A stretch of 44,605 nt of DNA from Thiofilum flexile DSM 14609. Its GTDB lineage: Bacteria; Pseudomonadota; Gammaproteobacteria; Thiotrichales; Thiotrichaceae. A model generated the notes under the pieces. The model had not been told where the DNA came from. It did no database searches and saw nothing but the letters and a program-made list of their open reading frames with translations. Each line of letters starts with the position of its first letter. Position 1 is the first letter of the stretch. The stretch is taken from positions 1 to 44,605 of the forward strand of contig NZ_KB904764.1 in the NCBI RefSeq assembly GCF_000380185.1, read 5' to 3'. Shown piece by piece: positions 9,079-19,572 of this stretch. A program made the translations under genes and the position numbers.

Positions 9079-9186
9079 AATATTTCACAGCTAGGTTCTA
9101 AAACGTACTACAGACCATTATACGCATTTGTAAGTTAAGAAAAATCGTGATATAGTTGATTGGCTATGCCCCAAATACGGTCTATT

Positions 9187-9593
9187 TTAAAAGGTATTTC
9201 TGGGTGAATGGTTAGCGTAAAACCAATCTGTATGAATGTCATATATGTCAGTGTCTTTACTATGAGGATAGATTAATAAACTATATCCTATTAAAATGCC
9301 TCTATTAAAGAGTTCTACTTTGTAAGCCAGTCCATCATTATTATATTTATAATCATATCTATGCAATTCCTCATTTAAATTGTTTCTTTCTATCCGTGAA
9401 AGAAAAATTCCACTATTTTCATCACAAATATACTGTTAAGTTGGTCATCTAAATATAAGCTGCTAATTGGTTCGCCACTGGTATCATACTCATGCATGAC
9501 ATCCAAAAATATAGTCTTGTCTTCTTTAAACTATATTGTTCGCAAAATATTTTGATTAGAGTCAATAATTTCTACATCTCCTTGTAAGTACTT
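9187..9593 (-). pseudogene. Decayed hypothetical gene (in-frame stop plus frameshift)
   Basis: No intact ORF exists here, but the minus strand reads as protein in pieces. One piece near 9530-9580 reads DVEIIDSNQNILRTI then TAG, and continues in the same frame with FKEDKTIFLDVMHEYDTSGE and ISSLYLDDQLNS. A shift of one base is then needed near 9425 to continue as DENSGIFLSRIERNNLNEEL and on to HTDWFYANHSPRNTF and a stop at 9187. The coherent composition over more than 100 residues points to a former gene. Its 5' end is unclear. It could be a relic immunity gene next to the 8503 gene. Flanking stretches 9079-9186 and 9594-9815 hold no gene. Confidence 0.55.
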
Positions 9594-9679
9594 CTCCTAA
9601 CTGGCTCGCAGAACAGAGATCATTGATTACTTTCTATTTATAATAACTAATTAAAATTCAACTCACTTAATACTTACTC

Positions 9680-9694
9680 AACCTCTTAGAGGTT
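9680..9694 (+). promoter_or_regulatory. Palindrome/hairpin upstream of smc
   Basis: AACCTC-TTA-GAGGTT is a perfect inverted repeat followed by TCTTT, about 120 bp before the smc start, with a second small palindrome (AGTAT-G-ATACT) at about 9700. It could be a terminator-like structure or an operator. No plus-strand gene directly upstream would need termination, so an smc leader or operator role is possible. The rest of the 222 bp before smc shows no gene. Confidence 0.35.
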
Positions 9695-9815
9695 TCTTTA
9701 GTATGATACTAGCCCTGTTAGTAGCCAACCTGCCTACATCTTAGTTGAAAAATGCTGAGGTTTATATCATCCTTGCGCGTTTTCTGCTTGGCTTAGCTGA
9801 AGGGAACTCAGATCC

Positions 9816-12800
9816 GTGCGTTTAGTTAAGATCCGCATTGCGGGCTTTAAAAGTTTTGTTGACCCCATGACTCTTGATTTGCGTAGTCCATTGGTGGGTA
9901 TTGTAGGCCCTAATGGTTGCGGTAAATCGAATACCATTGATGCGGTGCGTTGGGTGATGGGTGAAAGCTCGGCTAAGCACTTGCGTGGGCAATCCTTAGA
10001 TGACGTAATTTTTAATGGCTCCGCCGCCCGTAAACCCGTAGGACAAGCCTCGGTTGAATTAGTGTTTGATAATTCAGCGGGCAAACTAGGGGGCGAATAC
10101 GCGCAATATCAAGAAATTGCTATTAAGCGGGTGGCGAGTCGTGATGGTAAGTCTACCTATTATTTAAACAACACCCGTTGTCGCCGCCGTGATATTACCG
10201 ATATTTTCCTAGGCACCGGCTTAGGGCCGCGTAGTTATGCCATTATTGAGCAAGGCATGATTTCACGCCTGATTGAGGCTAAACCCGAAGAACTGCGCAC
10301 GACTTTAGAAGAGGCGGCGGGTATTTCACGTTATAAAGAACGGCGGCGTGAAACCGAATCTCGTATTAGCCACACCCGCGACAATTTAGAGCGCCTCAAT
10401 GACATTCGCTTAGAGGTCGCTAAGCAACTCACTAAACTCGAAAAACAAGCCGCTGCGGCAAATCAATATCAAACCCTACGCACCGATGAGCAACAGCTTA
10501 GTGCTCAAGTGCTGCTATTACAATTAGAGGCATTAGAGCAAGCCGAGCGTGAGCAATTAGAGCACTTAAGTACCTGTTCTGAGCGTTATAAATCTCAGTG
10601 GCAAGTCGTACAGGAGCTAGAGCAATTAGTCGAGCAACTACGTGAGCAGGTCAAAGAGGCGAATCAGCAATTTAATCAGGTACAAGGTGAGTATTACGAA
10701 GCCGGAGCGGTGATTGCCCGTTTAGAGCAGCAATTACGCCATCAAAAGGATCTCAAAGAGCGCCAACAACAATCCTTAACCCAATTAGAAACCGCCTTAG
10801 CCGAAGCTCAAACGCATCAAGCGGAAGATTTAGCCGCCTTAGCACACTGTCAAGCCGAAATTACTAACCTGACCCCACAACTACCACGCTTAGAGCAACA
10901 GCGCCAAGAACTAGACCGTGACTATAGCCAAGCGCAGCAGGCTTTAAATACTTGGCAACAGGCTTGGAATACATTACAAGCCGAGATGGAAACTCCCACC
11001 CGCACCGTACAAAGTGAGCAAGCAAAACTAGGCCAATTAGAGCGTCAGCAAATACAACAACAGCAGCGCCACAGCCGTTTAGAGCAGGAGCTGAGTGCTT
11101 TAACAGCAACAGATAGCGCTGAGGAGCAGGCTCTATTAAGCGAAGTCCTAGAAGAAACGAAGCAGCGTCGCATTGAGTTAGAAACCGAACTAAGCGCGAT
11201 GCAGACGGCAATCCCGGAGCAACGTAGCCAAGTACAAGCCTTACAAACTCAATTAGCCCAGCTACGCCTAAGCTATGAGCAGACCCAAGCCCAATGGAGT
11301 GCCTTAACCACGCTACAACAAGCGCAATTGCATAATGACTCCAGCGAGCGTCAACAGTGGTTGGGCCATAAGGGTTGGCAGTCCGCCCCACGTCTAGCGG
11401 AGCTATTAAAGGTAGAGCTAGGCTGGGAAGTAGCGTTGGAAACGGTGTTGAGTGAAGTCTTGGATGCCGTTTGTATTGAGCAGCTCCAGCGCCAGATTGA
11501 TAGTGGTTGGCCTAAGCAGGGGGTGGGGTTATTACAAACACGCGGGGAGGCTATTAAACTAGCACCCCTCGGCGAGCTAGTGCCTTTAGCGCAAAAAGTG
11601 ATTGAGCCATTGACCCTGCAGGATCAGCTCGCAGTTATCTATTGTGCGGATTCTTTGGCGGAGGCTTTTCAATATCGCGCTCAATTACAAGCCGGGCAAT
11701 CGATTATTACCCCTGATGGTTTTTGGTTAGGACAGTATTGGCTGAAATCTCCTAAAGCAGAGTTACAAGAATCGAGCACCTTGCAGCGCCAGCAACGGAT
11801 TATCGAGCTACAGGCGACTATTCAAACCCAAGAACAACAATTGAATACTTGCCAGACTGAACTCACAGCAGCACAACAGCGACTCCATGATACTGAGCGT
11901 CAGTCACAAACCCTGCAAACTGATCTGAATCAACTGCATCGTAGTGAAGCTAAGCAAACGCAGGCACTCTCGACCTTTCTCCAACAACAACAGCAATTGA
12001 CACAGCAGCGTCAACGTATTCAGCAAGACCTAAATGAGGTGCAGCAATTTATTGAAGAGTATCAGTGGGAGGCACAAGAGGGACGTGAAAATCTCTTAAC
12101 CGCACAATTAGCCTTAGAGTCATTAAGCACCGAGCGTCAGCGACTCCAAGCACAACAAGCACAGTTACAAGCAACTTTTGAGCAAATACAAGCCCAGCGT
12201 CAGGCCGCACAAAACGACTATCAACAGTTAGTGCTAAAGTTAGACTCTTGGCAAACCCAACTCATTGAACGTAATAAACAATTAGAACGTGTTACGCAAC
12301 GCCTAAATACCCTAAAAGAGCAGCAGGCACAATTACACAGTAGTTTACAGGCGCAAGCCGAGCCAATGGATGAGTGGCAAGCCGAACTGACGGAAGCAAT
12401 GGAGGCTAAGGCTTTAGTCGAGCTACGTTTACACAGTGCGCGTCAGGCGATGGAGCAGACCGAGCAAGCCGTACTAGAGCAGGATCGCAAGCGCTTACAA
12501 GCCGAGCAGTTACTCGAAAAAATTCGCTCCGAACAAGAGCAATTAAAATTGTCATGGCAGACTCTACAAGTTAAAGCTCAAGATCTAGGCGAGCAATTTC
12601 AGCAGCTAGATCTTGAGCGGGAAATATTACGTCAAGCGATGGGTGAGGAGAGTCTGCAAGGATTACAAGAGCGCCTGAATCAAATACGGGTGGCGATTAG
12701 TAAATTAGGTGCTATTAATTTAGCAGCGATTGAGGAGTTTCAGCAATTAACCGAGCGCAAGGCGTATCTCGATACTCAATACACCGATCTGACCCAAGCA

Positions 12801-13319
12801 TTAGAGATGCTAGAAACGGTGATGAAAAAGATGGATAGAGAAACCCGCGCCCGTTTTAAAGAAACCTTTGAGCAAGTCAATGCCCAATTAAGTCAAATGT
12901 TCCCGCGCTTGTTTGGGGGCGGGGAGTGTTATTTGCACATGACGGAAAATGATTGGCTCACCGCAGGGGTCGCGATTATGGTACGCCCGCCGGGGAAACG
13001 GATTAGTAATATTCAGTTGCTTTCTGGTGGCGAAAAAGCGCTAACTGCGGTAGCGTTAGTCTTTGCTATCTTTGAGTTAAATCCGGCTCCATTTTGCATG
13101 TTAGATGAAGTGGATGCGCCTTTGGATGAGGCGAATGTGGGGCGTTTTGCTGAATTAGTACGCCAAATGTCAGCACAAGTGCAATTTATTTTTATCACTC
13201 ACAATCGCGTGACTATGGAGCTTGCCGAGAACTTGATAGGTGTTACTATGCGTGAACCCGGTGTTTCGCGTCTAGTGGCTGTTGATGTCGCTGCGGCAGC
13301 ACAATTCGCTAATAAATAA
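9816..13319 (+). CDS. smc: Chromosome segregation protein SMC
   Basis: This 1167-aa protein has the full SMC layout. The N-terminal ATPase half has Walker A GPNGCGKSN (residues 31-39). A long Gln/Glu-rich coiled coil follows, then a globular hinge (about 505-635, around GHKGWQSAPRLAELLKV) and the returning coil. The C-terminal head has signature LSGGEKALTA (about 1068) and Walker B FCMLDEVDAPLDEANV. As a homodimer it compacts and segregates the chromosome with ScpAB. The start is GTG at 9816 with GAAGGGA upstream; the following MRLVKIRIAGFKSF is the canonical SMC start. Only 12 bp separate it from zipA, so the two are cotranscribed. The length is normal for gammaproteobacterial SMC. Confidence 0.97.
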   Translation: MRLVKIRIAGFKSFVDPMTLDLRSPLVGIVGPNGCGKSNTIDAVRWVMGESSAKHLRGQSLDDVIFNGSAARKPVGQASVELVFDNSAGKLGGEYAQYQEIAIKRVASRDGKSTYYLNNTRCRRRDITDIFLGTGLGPRSYAIIEQGMISRLIEAKPEELRTTLEEAAGISRYKERRRETESRISHTRDNLERLNDIRLEVAKQLTKLEKQAAAANQYQTLRTDEQQLSAQVLLLQLEALEQAEREQLEHLSTCSERYKSQWQVVQELEQLVEQLREQVKEANQQFNQVQGEYYEAGAVIARLEQQLRHQKDLKERQQQSLTQLETALAEAQTHQAEDLAALAHCQAEITNLTPQLPRLEQQRQELDRDYSQAQQALNTWQQAWNTLQAEMETPTRTVQSEQAKLGQLERQQIQQQQRHSRLEQELSALTATDSAEEQALLSEVLEETKQRRIELETELSAMQTAIPEQRSQVQALQTQLAQLRLSYEQTQAQWSALTTLQQAQLHNDSSERQQWLGHKGWQSAPRLAELLKVELGWEVALETVLSEVLDAVCIEQLQRQIDSGWPKQGVGLLQTRGEAIKLAPLGELVPLAQKVIEPLTLQDQLAVIYCADSLAEAFQYRAQLQAGQSIITPDGFWLGQYWLKSPKAELQESSTLQRQQRIIELQATIQTQEQQLNTCQTELTAAQQRLHDTERQSQTLQTDLNQLHRSEAKQTQALSTFLQQQQQLTQQRQRIQQDLNEVQQFIEEYQWEAQEGRENLLTAQLALESLSTERQRLQAQQAQLQATFEQIQAQRQAAQNDYQQLVLKLDSWQTQLIERNKQLERVTQRLNTLKEQQAQLHSSLQAQAEPMDEWQAELTEAMEAKALVELRLHSARQAMEQTEQAVLEQDRKRLQAEQLLEKIRSEQEQLKLSWQTLQVKAQDLGEQFQQLDLEREILRQAMGEESLQGLQERLNQIRVAISKLGAINLAAIEEFQQLTERKAYLDTQYTDLTQALEMLETVMKKMDRETRARFKETFEQVNAQLSQMFPRLFGGGECYLHMTENDWLTAGVAIMVRPPGKRISNIQLLSGGEKALTAVALVFAIFELNPAPFCMLDEVDAPLDEANVGRFAELVRQMSAQVQFIFITHNRVTMELAENLIGVTMREPGVSRLVAVDVAAAAQFANK

Positions 13320-13331
13320 AGGAAGTTATCA

Positions 13332-14003
13332 GTGGAGATTGTTAGTTTGGGAATTATGGTCTTAGGGTTGGTTGCGCTCTTGGCCATTTATATCATTAGC
13401 CGCATCAGCCAAAAGGATCATATGCCCAAAGGTGATATGCCTGTTGTACCCGTTAAAGACGCGGAGGGTCAAGAAATGTCTTCTATTATGGAAGATAACC
13501 CCTCCCTATACGGTAAGCCCTATAGAACGCAGGCTTTGGGTACGGATAATGATGAGCCGCTCTACGATAATCTTGCTCCAGAGGCTAGTGGAAAATTCCA
13601 ATTGCCTCCACGGTTAGTATTGTTTATCGCAGCACCAGAGGGGCAAAAATTTGAAGGTGTTATGGTACTAGAGGCACTCGCTAATGCTGGTTTGCAATTT
13701 GGTGAGATGAGAATCTTTCATCGCATGGTATTGACAGATGAGGGCGAGGTGAGTTTATTTAGTGTGGCAAATGGTGTGCCACCCTGGACCTTAGACCCAG
13801 ACGAATTAAAATACGGTGCAACACCGGGGCTATCATTAATTATTAATCTACCTAGCCCATTAGATGATAGTGAAGCGATTCATGACTTTATTTATACCGC
13901 CGAGCGCATTAATCAAGCCCTCGGCGGTATTTTAAAAGATCAGTATCAAGAGGTATTTACCCCTGAGATGCGTGATCAAGTATTACATTTTCTGGGAGTG
14001 TAG
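13332..14003 (+). CDS. zipA: Cell division protein ZipA
   Basis: This 223-aa protein has one N-terminal membrane anchor (residues 3-23, LGIMVLGLVALLAIYII), a short linker, and the C-terminal FtsZ-tail-binding domain (about 90-223). That domain contains QLPPRLVLFIAAPEG, FEGVMVLEALANAGLQFGEM, IFHR and FSVANGVPPWTLDP. It tethers FtsZ to the inner membrane at the Z-ring. It starts with GTG at 13332, preceded by AAAGGAAG. The gene order smc-zipA is usual in gammaproteobacteria, where ligA often follows. Here ligA is absent and the convergent DUF349 gene overlaps the 3' end by 47 bp. The linker is much shorter than the Pro/Gln-rich one of E. coli. Confidence 0.93.
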   Translation: MEIVSLGIMVLGLVALLAIYIISRISQKDHMPKGDMPVVPVKDAEGQEMSSIMEDNPSLYGKPYRTQALGTDNDEPLYDNLAPEASGKFQLPPRLVLFIAAPEGQKFEGVMVLEALANAGLQFGEMRIFHRMVLTDEGEVSLFSVANGVPPWTLDPDELKYGATPGLSLIINLPSPLDDSEAIHDFIYTAERINQALGGILKDQYQEVFTPEMRDQVLHFLGV

Positions 14004-16806
14004 GCGCTTCCATTGCCTCAGCAGGCACGGAAGTCACTGCCACAGGTGCTTCCGTTTCAGCGGTTTCAGTAGGCGTCACGGCTGTTAGGTTGCTTTCCGC
14101 TTTAGGCGAGGGTTTGTGTAAGCCTTGCTGGGTTTGCATAGCATCAATCGCAGCTTGAATGCGTGATTGTTGGGTAGCAAAAGCCAGCGGATCTAGTGGT
14201 AAGCGATACCATTGTTTAAAGAGCTTAAAGGCTTGTGGTTCGACCTGACGCGTTTCTTTCCGACTCAACATGCTCTCAGACATACGCTCGATTTGATAAT
14301 TCATGCGCTGCTTTTGATAAGCCTCAGGCGTTTGTAGTCCTAGTAGAATTTCTAAATCAAGACAAATAATCTCACCTTGTTGACGAATCGAGTCAGAGGG
14401 TTCATCACTTAAAACTTGATTGGCTGCAATTTGCTCTAATTGTTGCCATTGCTGTAATTGAGCCACCTGTTGTCCACGTACCTGCAGCGCTTTTTCAGCC
14501 GCTTGCCAGCGGGTTTCGAGCTTGATATGGACAGATTTAGGTAGATTACGAATCGCTTGAAAGTCTTCATATAACTGCCGCTGACGTGTCGCTACCGTCG
14601 ACCAATCCTCGACACTGGTTTGAGCTAAAGCTTCTAATTGTTCGCATAAGCCTATCTTAGTATCGATGGCTTGTTGTAACTCGCTGCGCTCGTTTTGACG
14701 CTCACTTTTTAAGCGTTCAAATAGTGTATCGATAGGGGCGCGAAATTGTTTCCATAGCCGCTGTTCTTCGCCTTGACGTGCGGGAACGGTAATAAACCAT
14801 TGGCTTTGTAATTGCTTGGCATTTTCAGTGGCCTGAGCAATATCATCTTCCTCTAATAGTGCCTCTGCTTGGGTCACTAATTGCAGACGTTCTGCCCAAT
14901 TATGTTGCCGCTCAATATCGAGATGTGCCTCTAAGGCCTCCATGGCGGCATTAAAACGGGTATTAATCGCTTGCCAGTCTTTATGACTGACCGTACCGCT
15001 TTCTTTCCAACGTTGGCGCAATTGAGCAATCTGTTTTTGTAGCGCTTTCCAATCGGGTTGTGCCCAGTCCGTTGTTTGATTGAGCTGCTCTAACTCAGCA
15101 CACAGCGCCTCGCGTTGAGTCAAATGCTCTTGGCGCAGGCGGGCTTGCTCAGCAAAATGCTGCTTACTCGGTTCATAAGCCGCCGTTACTTTACGGTCAA
15201 ACTCCCGCCATTGACGCTGCGGTTGATGAGGAGCCTGTGCGGAAAGGTTACGCCACTCATTCCGCAAGGCCTTAATACGCTTGGCGCGTTCTTGCGGATC
15301 TAACTCGGTGAGTTGTAAATGTTCAGCAGACTCGATCAAATGCTCCCGTGCTTGATCTGTGCCCCAATTGCGCCAATCAGCTAATTCACGAATCAGGGGG
15401 TACATCGCCTGAAGACGATCCCGAATGGGTTTTGCCTCTTGAGTACTCAAAAGGGGGGCAGCTTTAAGCTGCTGCTGTAGATTATGATGTAGCTCAATTG
15501 CCTGACTATAGTGTTCTTGCTCTAATGCCTGCTCTAAGTGCTGAATCTGCTGGTCAAAATCAGCTTTCAATTCCTCACGCTGTTTAGTTTCACGGGTGAG
15601 GCGAGTACTGAGTTGCCCAATCAATTGGTGAAATTGCTGCTCTAGTTCGCTTATTCGCACTCGTAATACATGCGGACGCGGAGCACTGGTCCAAGTACTT
15701 TGTAGGGCAGTGATTTTACTAGCCTGTAGTCCTTGGGGATTTTGCAGTAAGTGATCCGCCTGCTTGAGTATCTCGGTTAGGTCATTTAAAGCGCCAAAGT
15801 CCTTTTCTAGGCTAATGCGAATCTGGCGAATATTATCCAGCGCTTCTTGCCAATCCTCATTCAGGGCTGTTTGTTGCTCTAGCGGGAGCATAGGCAAATT
15901 AAGCCATTCATTGGGGGAGCTTTTTAAAAAGAGGTCAAGCTCACTAACAGCCACATATTCGGGTTGTTCGCGGAGCTGGCGATGCCATTGATTAGCCTCC
16001 GCGAGTAATTGTAAAAATTGCTCGCGTAGGGGGCGTAGGCTAGCGGTTTGCTCTTCATGAGTGGCTAAACGCTGCTTAAAATCTTCCTCAGCCGCATTAA
16101 AACGCGCCATTAAGGGGGCGGGGATATCATTAAACATTTTCCAGCGTTGTTTGAGCACCAACAATTGCGTTTTATCTTGCTCCCAACGCTCGGTAGTGCC
16201 TAGGGCTTCGACTTCAACACAGCAGGCTTCTAGGGCATGGCGAGTTGCTCTAGCTGAGTCGTGTTCGGCAATTTTGTCTTTAACCAATTGACGCAAGCGT
16301 TTATTGTTTTTGCCGTGGCGTTTTTCCAGCGTTTGTAGCTGGGTTAGATTGGTCAGAGAGGCCGCCGCTAGGGCTTGAATATCGCGTGACTCATCATCAT
16401 AGGCAATACTATAAAGTAAGTCTTGATCATCCAGCGTAGGAAGCGCGCGCTTACGCAACTCTAATAAACGCTTAGGGTCGCGGGCAATACTTTTGAGTAA
16501 AGCAGGATGCTGCTCCAGCCATTCAAAATGGTTTAAGAGTGTGGCATCATATTGCCCATCCTTAGTGACAATCACCAGCATACGTTGCCGCGCCCGCTCG
16601 GCTAAATCATTATCACCTTCTGCTAGTTTCAGCAGGGTAGGCATATGACTTAAGCGCCCAATCGCCTCAAAACGTACTGAGTTATCAGGATCGGATTCGG
16701 CGAGTTGAATCAGCTCTACCGAATCGGGTGCTAAGCTAGTTAGCCCTTGTAAACGTACTTTGGCATCTTTATGTTGCCATTTAGGTTTAAAAAATCTTGC
16801 GAACAT
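13957..16806 (-). CDS. DUF349 domain-containing protein
   Basis: The protein (949 aa) begins MFARFFKPKWQHKDAKVRLQ. It has HEAT-like helices at the N-terminus (about 1-180), then repeated DUF349 three-helix modules recognisable by spaced W-K/R motifs such as LKQRWKMFND, LRNEWRNLS and LRQRWKES. Each module is followed by an F..A...F motif (about 200-720). The C-terminal tail is low-complexity and rich in Thr/Ala/Glu. The whole is highly helical, probably coiled-coil and cytoplasmic. The molecular role is not established. ATG at 16804-16806 lacks a strong ribosome site. The tail overlaps convergent zipA by 47 bp, so the two transcripts share 3' ends. Confidence 0.88.
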   Translation of the reverse strand: MFARFFKPKWQHKDAKVRLQGLTSLAPDSVELIQLAESDPDNSVRFEAIGRLSHMPTLLKLAEGDNDLAERARQRMLVIVTKDGQYDATLLNHFEWLEQHPALLKSIARDPKRLLELRKRALPTLDDQDLLYSIAYDDESRDIQALAAASLTNLTQLQTLEKRHGKNNKRLRQLVKDKIAEHDSARATRHALEACCVEVEALGTTERWEQDKTQLLVLKQRWKMFNDIPAPLMARFNAAEEDFKQRLATHEEQTASLRPLREQFLQLLAEANQWHRQLREQPEYVAVSELDLFLKSSPNEWLNLPMLPLEQQTALNEDWQEALDNIRQIRISLEKDFGALNDLTEILKQADHLLQNPQGLQASKITALQSTWTSAPRPHVLRVRISELEQQFHQLIGQLSTRLTRETKQREELKADFDQQIQHLEQALEQEHYSQAIELHHNLQQQLKAAPLLSTQEAKPIRDRLQAMYPLIRELADWRNWGTDQAREHLIESAEHLQLTELDPQERAKRIKALRNEWRNLSAQAPHQPQRQWREFDRKVTAAYEPSKQHFAEQARLRQEHLTQREALCAELEQLNQTTDWAQPDWKALQKQIAQLRQRWKESGTVSHKDWQAINTRFNAAMEALEAHLDIERQHNWAERLQLVTQAEALLEEDDIAQATENAKQLQSQWFITVPARQGEEQRLWKQFRAPIDTLFERLKSERQNERSELQQAIDTKIGLCEQLEALAQTSVEDWSTVATRQRQLYEDFQAIRNLPKSVHIKLETRWQAAEKALQVRGQQVAQLQQWQQLEQIAANQVLSDEPSDSIRQQGEIICLDLEILLGLQTPEAYQKQRMNYQIERMSESMLSRKETRQVEPQAFKLFKQWYRLPLDPLAFATQQSRIQAAIDAMQTQQGLHKPSPKAESNLTAVTPTETAETEAPVAVTSVPAEAMEAPTLPENVILDHASQG

Positions 16807-16884
16807 AACAGTATTGCGTCCTTATTACTTTACCCGCATACCCGGCTCTGCTCCTTGATCAGGAGTCAGAATGAAAATACCACT

Positions 16885-17057
16885 CCCTGCTGTTGCAGCC
16901 AGGGCAATCGCTTGAATCAAGTTATTGATTAAATTGAGATAGTTAAAAAGTCAAAAGTAAATTTTTCATGGAAAATTGCTCTGATTACTATCTCCCATTA
17001 TGCTTAACTTCTGAAATATCATAGATTTACTTCAAGCGATTGCCCTGCTGTTGCAGC
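16885..17057. repeat. Inverted duplication of the metG 3' end in the metG-DUF349 gap
   Basis: CAGGGCAATCGCTTGAA at 16900-16916 is an exact 17-base inverted copy of the metG tail at 17031-17047. The adjoining 15 bases CCCTGCTGTTGCAGC occur in direct orientation at 16885-16899 and 17043-17057. About 114 bp separates the two 17-mers. It could fold into a long-range stem in the metG transcript or be a scar of a rearrangement. The remaining gap (16807-17018) holds no gene. Confidence 0.6.
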
Positions 17058-19022
17058 GGAGGCAGCTAAAACCATGCCCTCTGAGACACCAAAACGCATT
17101 TTGCGCGGTGCTAGATTGGCAACCATCACGGTGAGACGTCCTTCGAGGTCTTTCGGGTCGTAAGCCGATTTAATCCCCGCAAAGACATTACGTGTCTCAC
17201 TGCCTAAATCCAAGGTCAGTTGTACTAATTTATCAGCCCCTTCCACCGGAGCCGCTTTAAGAATTTTCACTACCCGTAAATCGAGTTTACCAAAATCATC
17301 AATTTGAATCGTCGGACTAATTGGATCAGCACTTAAATGACTCGGTTTTGCTGCTTGCACTGGGGCTGAAGTCGGAAGAGCTTGCTTATTATCTTCTATC
17401 ATAGCCGCAATTTTTTCAGGCTCAATCCGAGTCATTAATGGCTTAAACACGAGGACTGTATGATTGAGTAGGGGCGTTTTAATGCTATCCCACGTCAATT
17501 CGCCCGCATTTAAAAAGAGTTCGGCTTCTTTAATGAGATTAGGCAAAACAGGTTTTAAATAAGCCGCTAATACTCTAAATAATTGTACACCCTGACTATA
17601 AATCGCATGGGCTTGATCTTTGGTCGCAGGGTCTTTGGCTAATACCCATGGTTTTTGCGCATCAATATACTGATTAGCTTTATCGGCTAGCGCCATAATA
17701 TCGCGCATGGCTTGATTATAGCGGCGCTTTTCAAAGTTTTCGGCTATTTCAACACCTGCCGTCACAAACTCTTGATATAACGCTTCATCGTGTAATTGGG
17801 GGGATAATTGACTACTAGCCGATTTATTAATAAAGCCCGCACTACGGGAGGCTAGATTAACAAATTTATTGACTAAATCGCTATTTACGCGTTGAGTAAA
17901 ATCCTCAAGATTTAGATCAATATCATCAATCCCATTACTGAGTTTACTCGCAAAGTAATAGCGTAAGGCATCCGGTGGTAGATGTTTTAAATAGCTTTCG
18001 GCTTGAATAAAGGTGCCACGCGATTTAGACATTTTCTCGCCATTCACAGTGAGAAAGCCGTGGCAATTCACCCCCGTAGGCACACGGAAGTCACCACTCT
18101 CTAAGAGTGCAGGCCAGAATAAGGTATGGAAATAGGCAATATCTTTACCAATAAAGTGATACACCTCGGCTTGCGAGTTTTTAGCCCAATACTCATTGAA
18201 ATCAATGCCTTGCTTTTCACAGAGATTTTTAAAGCTAGCTAAATAGCCAATCGGGGCATCAAGCCACACATAAAAATATTTATCCGCTGTATCGGGGATT
18301 TTAAAGCCCCAATAAGGTGCATCGCGGGATACATCCCAGTCACTTAGGCCTTGATCTGATTCAAACCATTCCATTTGCTTATTGGCAATTTCTTTTTGCA
18401 CTGATCCACTGGCTAAAAAGCTTTTTAAGAAGCCTTCAAAGTCGCCGAGTTTAAAGAAATAGTGTTCGGTTTCCTTTTCAATCGGTTTAGTGCCTGAAAC
18501 GGTGGAAATCGGGTTTTTCATATCGGTAGGGGAGTAGGTCGCACCGCAGACCTCACAGTTATCCCCATATTGATCGGGCGAGCCGCAGCGTGGGCATTCG
18601 CCTTTTATAAAGCGATCCGGCAGGAACATCTGCGCGGTTGCGTCATAGGCTTGGCGAATGGTGCGCTGGGTAATGTGTCCTTTGGCTTTGGCTTTTTTGT
18701 AAATAGCCTCAGAGTAAGCCTGATTTTCAGGCGAGTGAGTGCTGTAGTAGTTGTCAAAACTAATATTAAAGCCCGCAAAATCGCGCTGATGTTCGATGGA
18801 GATACGCTCAATCAACTGTTGTGGTTCAATCCCTTCAGCTCTAGCGCGTAACATAATGGGTGTGCCGTGAGCATCGTCCGCGCACACATAATAACAAGTA
18901 TTGCCGCGCATGCGTTGGAAGCGTGCCCAGATATCCGTTTGAATGTATTCTACCATGTGGCCCAGATGAATCGGGCCATTCGCATAGGGAAGTGCGCTAG
19001 TAATGAGGATTTTTCTGGTCAT
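17019..19022 (-). CDS. metG: Methionine--tRNA ligase
   Basis: This 667-aa enzyme charges tRNA-Met. Visible features in order: the class I HIGH motif in [17 protein letters not shown] (residues 10-26); the Zn knuckle [18 protein letters not shown] (about 142-159); the KMSKS loop in [11 protein letters not shown] (about 330-340); the anticodon-binding helical domain; and a C-terminal tRNA-binding (EMAP/Trbp111-like) dimerisation domain from about 565 ([20 protein letters not shown]). The length and the four-Cys zinc site are those of the E. coli-type enzyme. It starts at ATG 19020-19022. It is monocistronic in appearance; the DUF349 gene follows on the same strand after 212 bp. Confidence 0.97.
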   Translation of the reverse strand: MTRKILITSALPYANGPIHLGHMVEYIQTDIWARFQRMRGNTCYYVCADDAHGTPIMLRARAEGIEPQQLIERISIEHQRDFAGFNISFDNYYSTHSPENQAYSEAIYKKAKAKGHITQRTIRQAYDATAQMFLPDRFIKGECPRCGSPDQYGDNCEVCGATYSPTDMKNPISTVSGTKPIEKETEHYFFKLGDFEGFLKSFLASGSVQKEIANKQMEWFESDQGLSDWDVSRDAPYWGFKIPDTADKYFYVWLDAPIGYLASFKNLCEKQGIDFNEYWAKNSQAEVYHFIGKDIAYFHTLFWPALLESGDFRVPTGVNCHGFLTVNGEKMSKSRGTFIQAESYLKHLPPDALRYYFASKLSNGIDDIDLNLEDFTQRVNSDLVNKFVNLASRSAGFINKSASSQLSPQLHDEALYQEFVTAGVEIAENFEKRRYNQAMRDIMALADKANQYIDAQKPWVLAKDPATKDQAHAIYSQGVQLFRVLAAYLKPVLPNLIKEAELFLNAGELTWDSIKTPLLNHTVLVFKPLMTRIEPEKIAAMIEDNKQALPTSAPVQAAKPSHLSADPISPTIQIDDFGKLDLRVVKILKAAPVEGADKLVQLTLDLGSETRNVFAGIKSAYDPKDLEGRLTVMVANLAPRKMRFGVSEGMVLAASAATAGQSLEVNL

Positions 19023-19257
19023 ATGAACCTAGTTTGAGCTGTCCTTAAATCGGTCAGATAAAGTAGCAGGTTTGCGGAGTTTGTGCCACCTCGGTCATAT
19101 TTGCCTCAGGGGTTATGTATTAGAATAATTAATACTGCATTAGATAGGCGTGAGGTCTAGCGAGAGCTGAGTTAGAGCTTTGCTAGGTCGCAGCTTATAG
19201 AAGGCTATAGGAAGCGGTTTCCCACAACCCAGTCGTATAATAAGGGTGATATTTATT

Positions 19258-19572
19258 ATGAAAAGTATTTTCTCATTTAGTTGTTATGCTTATTCGTATT
19301 GGGGAGCATGGGGTACTGGTATTTGCCTATCAATATTTATGTGTTTACGTATTTATTTGGGGTATGCATCAAGGCATAAGATACTAGATAAGCACTTTAT
19401 TACCGATACTAATGAGTATAATAAACGGCGTCCATTTAGCGTAGGAAGTGCTTATCCTTGGGCACCAATGTCAATGATGTCTCCATATGGAAAAATGATT
19501 TATAGTATTATGTGGATTGCCTTTTTTATTTTGGTAGTGATTACTATATTTTTGGATAAATATTGCCCTTAA
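19258..19572 (+). CDS. Small hypothetical membrane protein
   Basis: I use the ATG at 19258, with AAGGGTGA about 10 bases upstream, rather than the in-frame GTG at 19246. This gives 104 aa. There are two hydrophobic segments, one near the N-terminus (about residues 10-35, Tyr/Trp-rich) and one at the C-terminus (about 80-98), with a polar loop between them. Topology is probably N-in/C-in or the reverse. No family is recognised. The gene lies just upstream of a broken Rhs gene and is AT-rich, so it may be an immunity gene left from an earlier Rhs toxin tip; that is inference. Confidence 0.55.
   Translation: MKSIFSFSCYAYSYWGAWGTGICLSIFMCLRIYLGYASRHKILDKHFITDTNEYNKRRPFSVGSAYPWAPMSMMSPYGKMIYSIMWIAFFILVVITIFLDKYCP

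Noticed and set aside
10864-11391. 175-codon minus-strand frame inside smc
   Set aside because: It is antisense to the SMC coiled coil, with no ribosome site and no recognisable domain.
19023-19257. tRNA or riboswitch (T-box) upstream of metG
   Set aside because: Short stems (CTAGC...GCTAG) are present, but there is no cloverleaf, no T-box motif, and T-boxes are not expected in this group.
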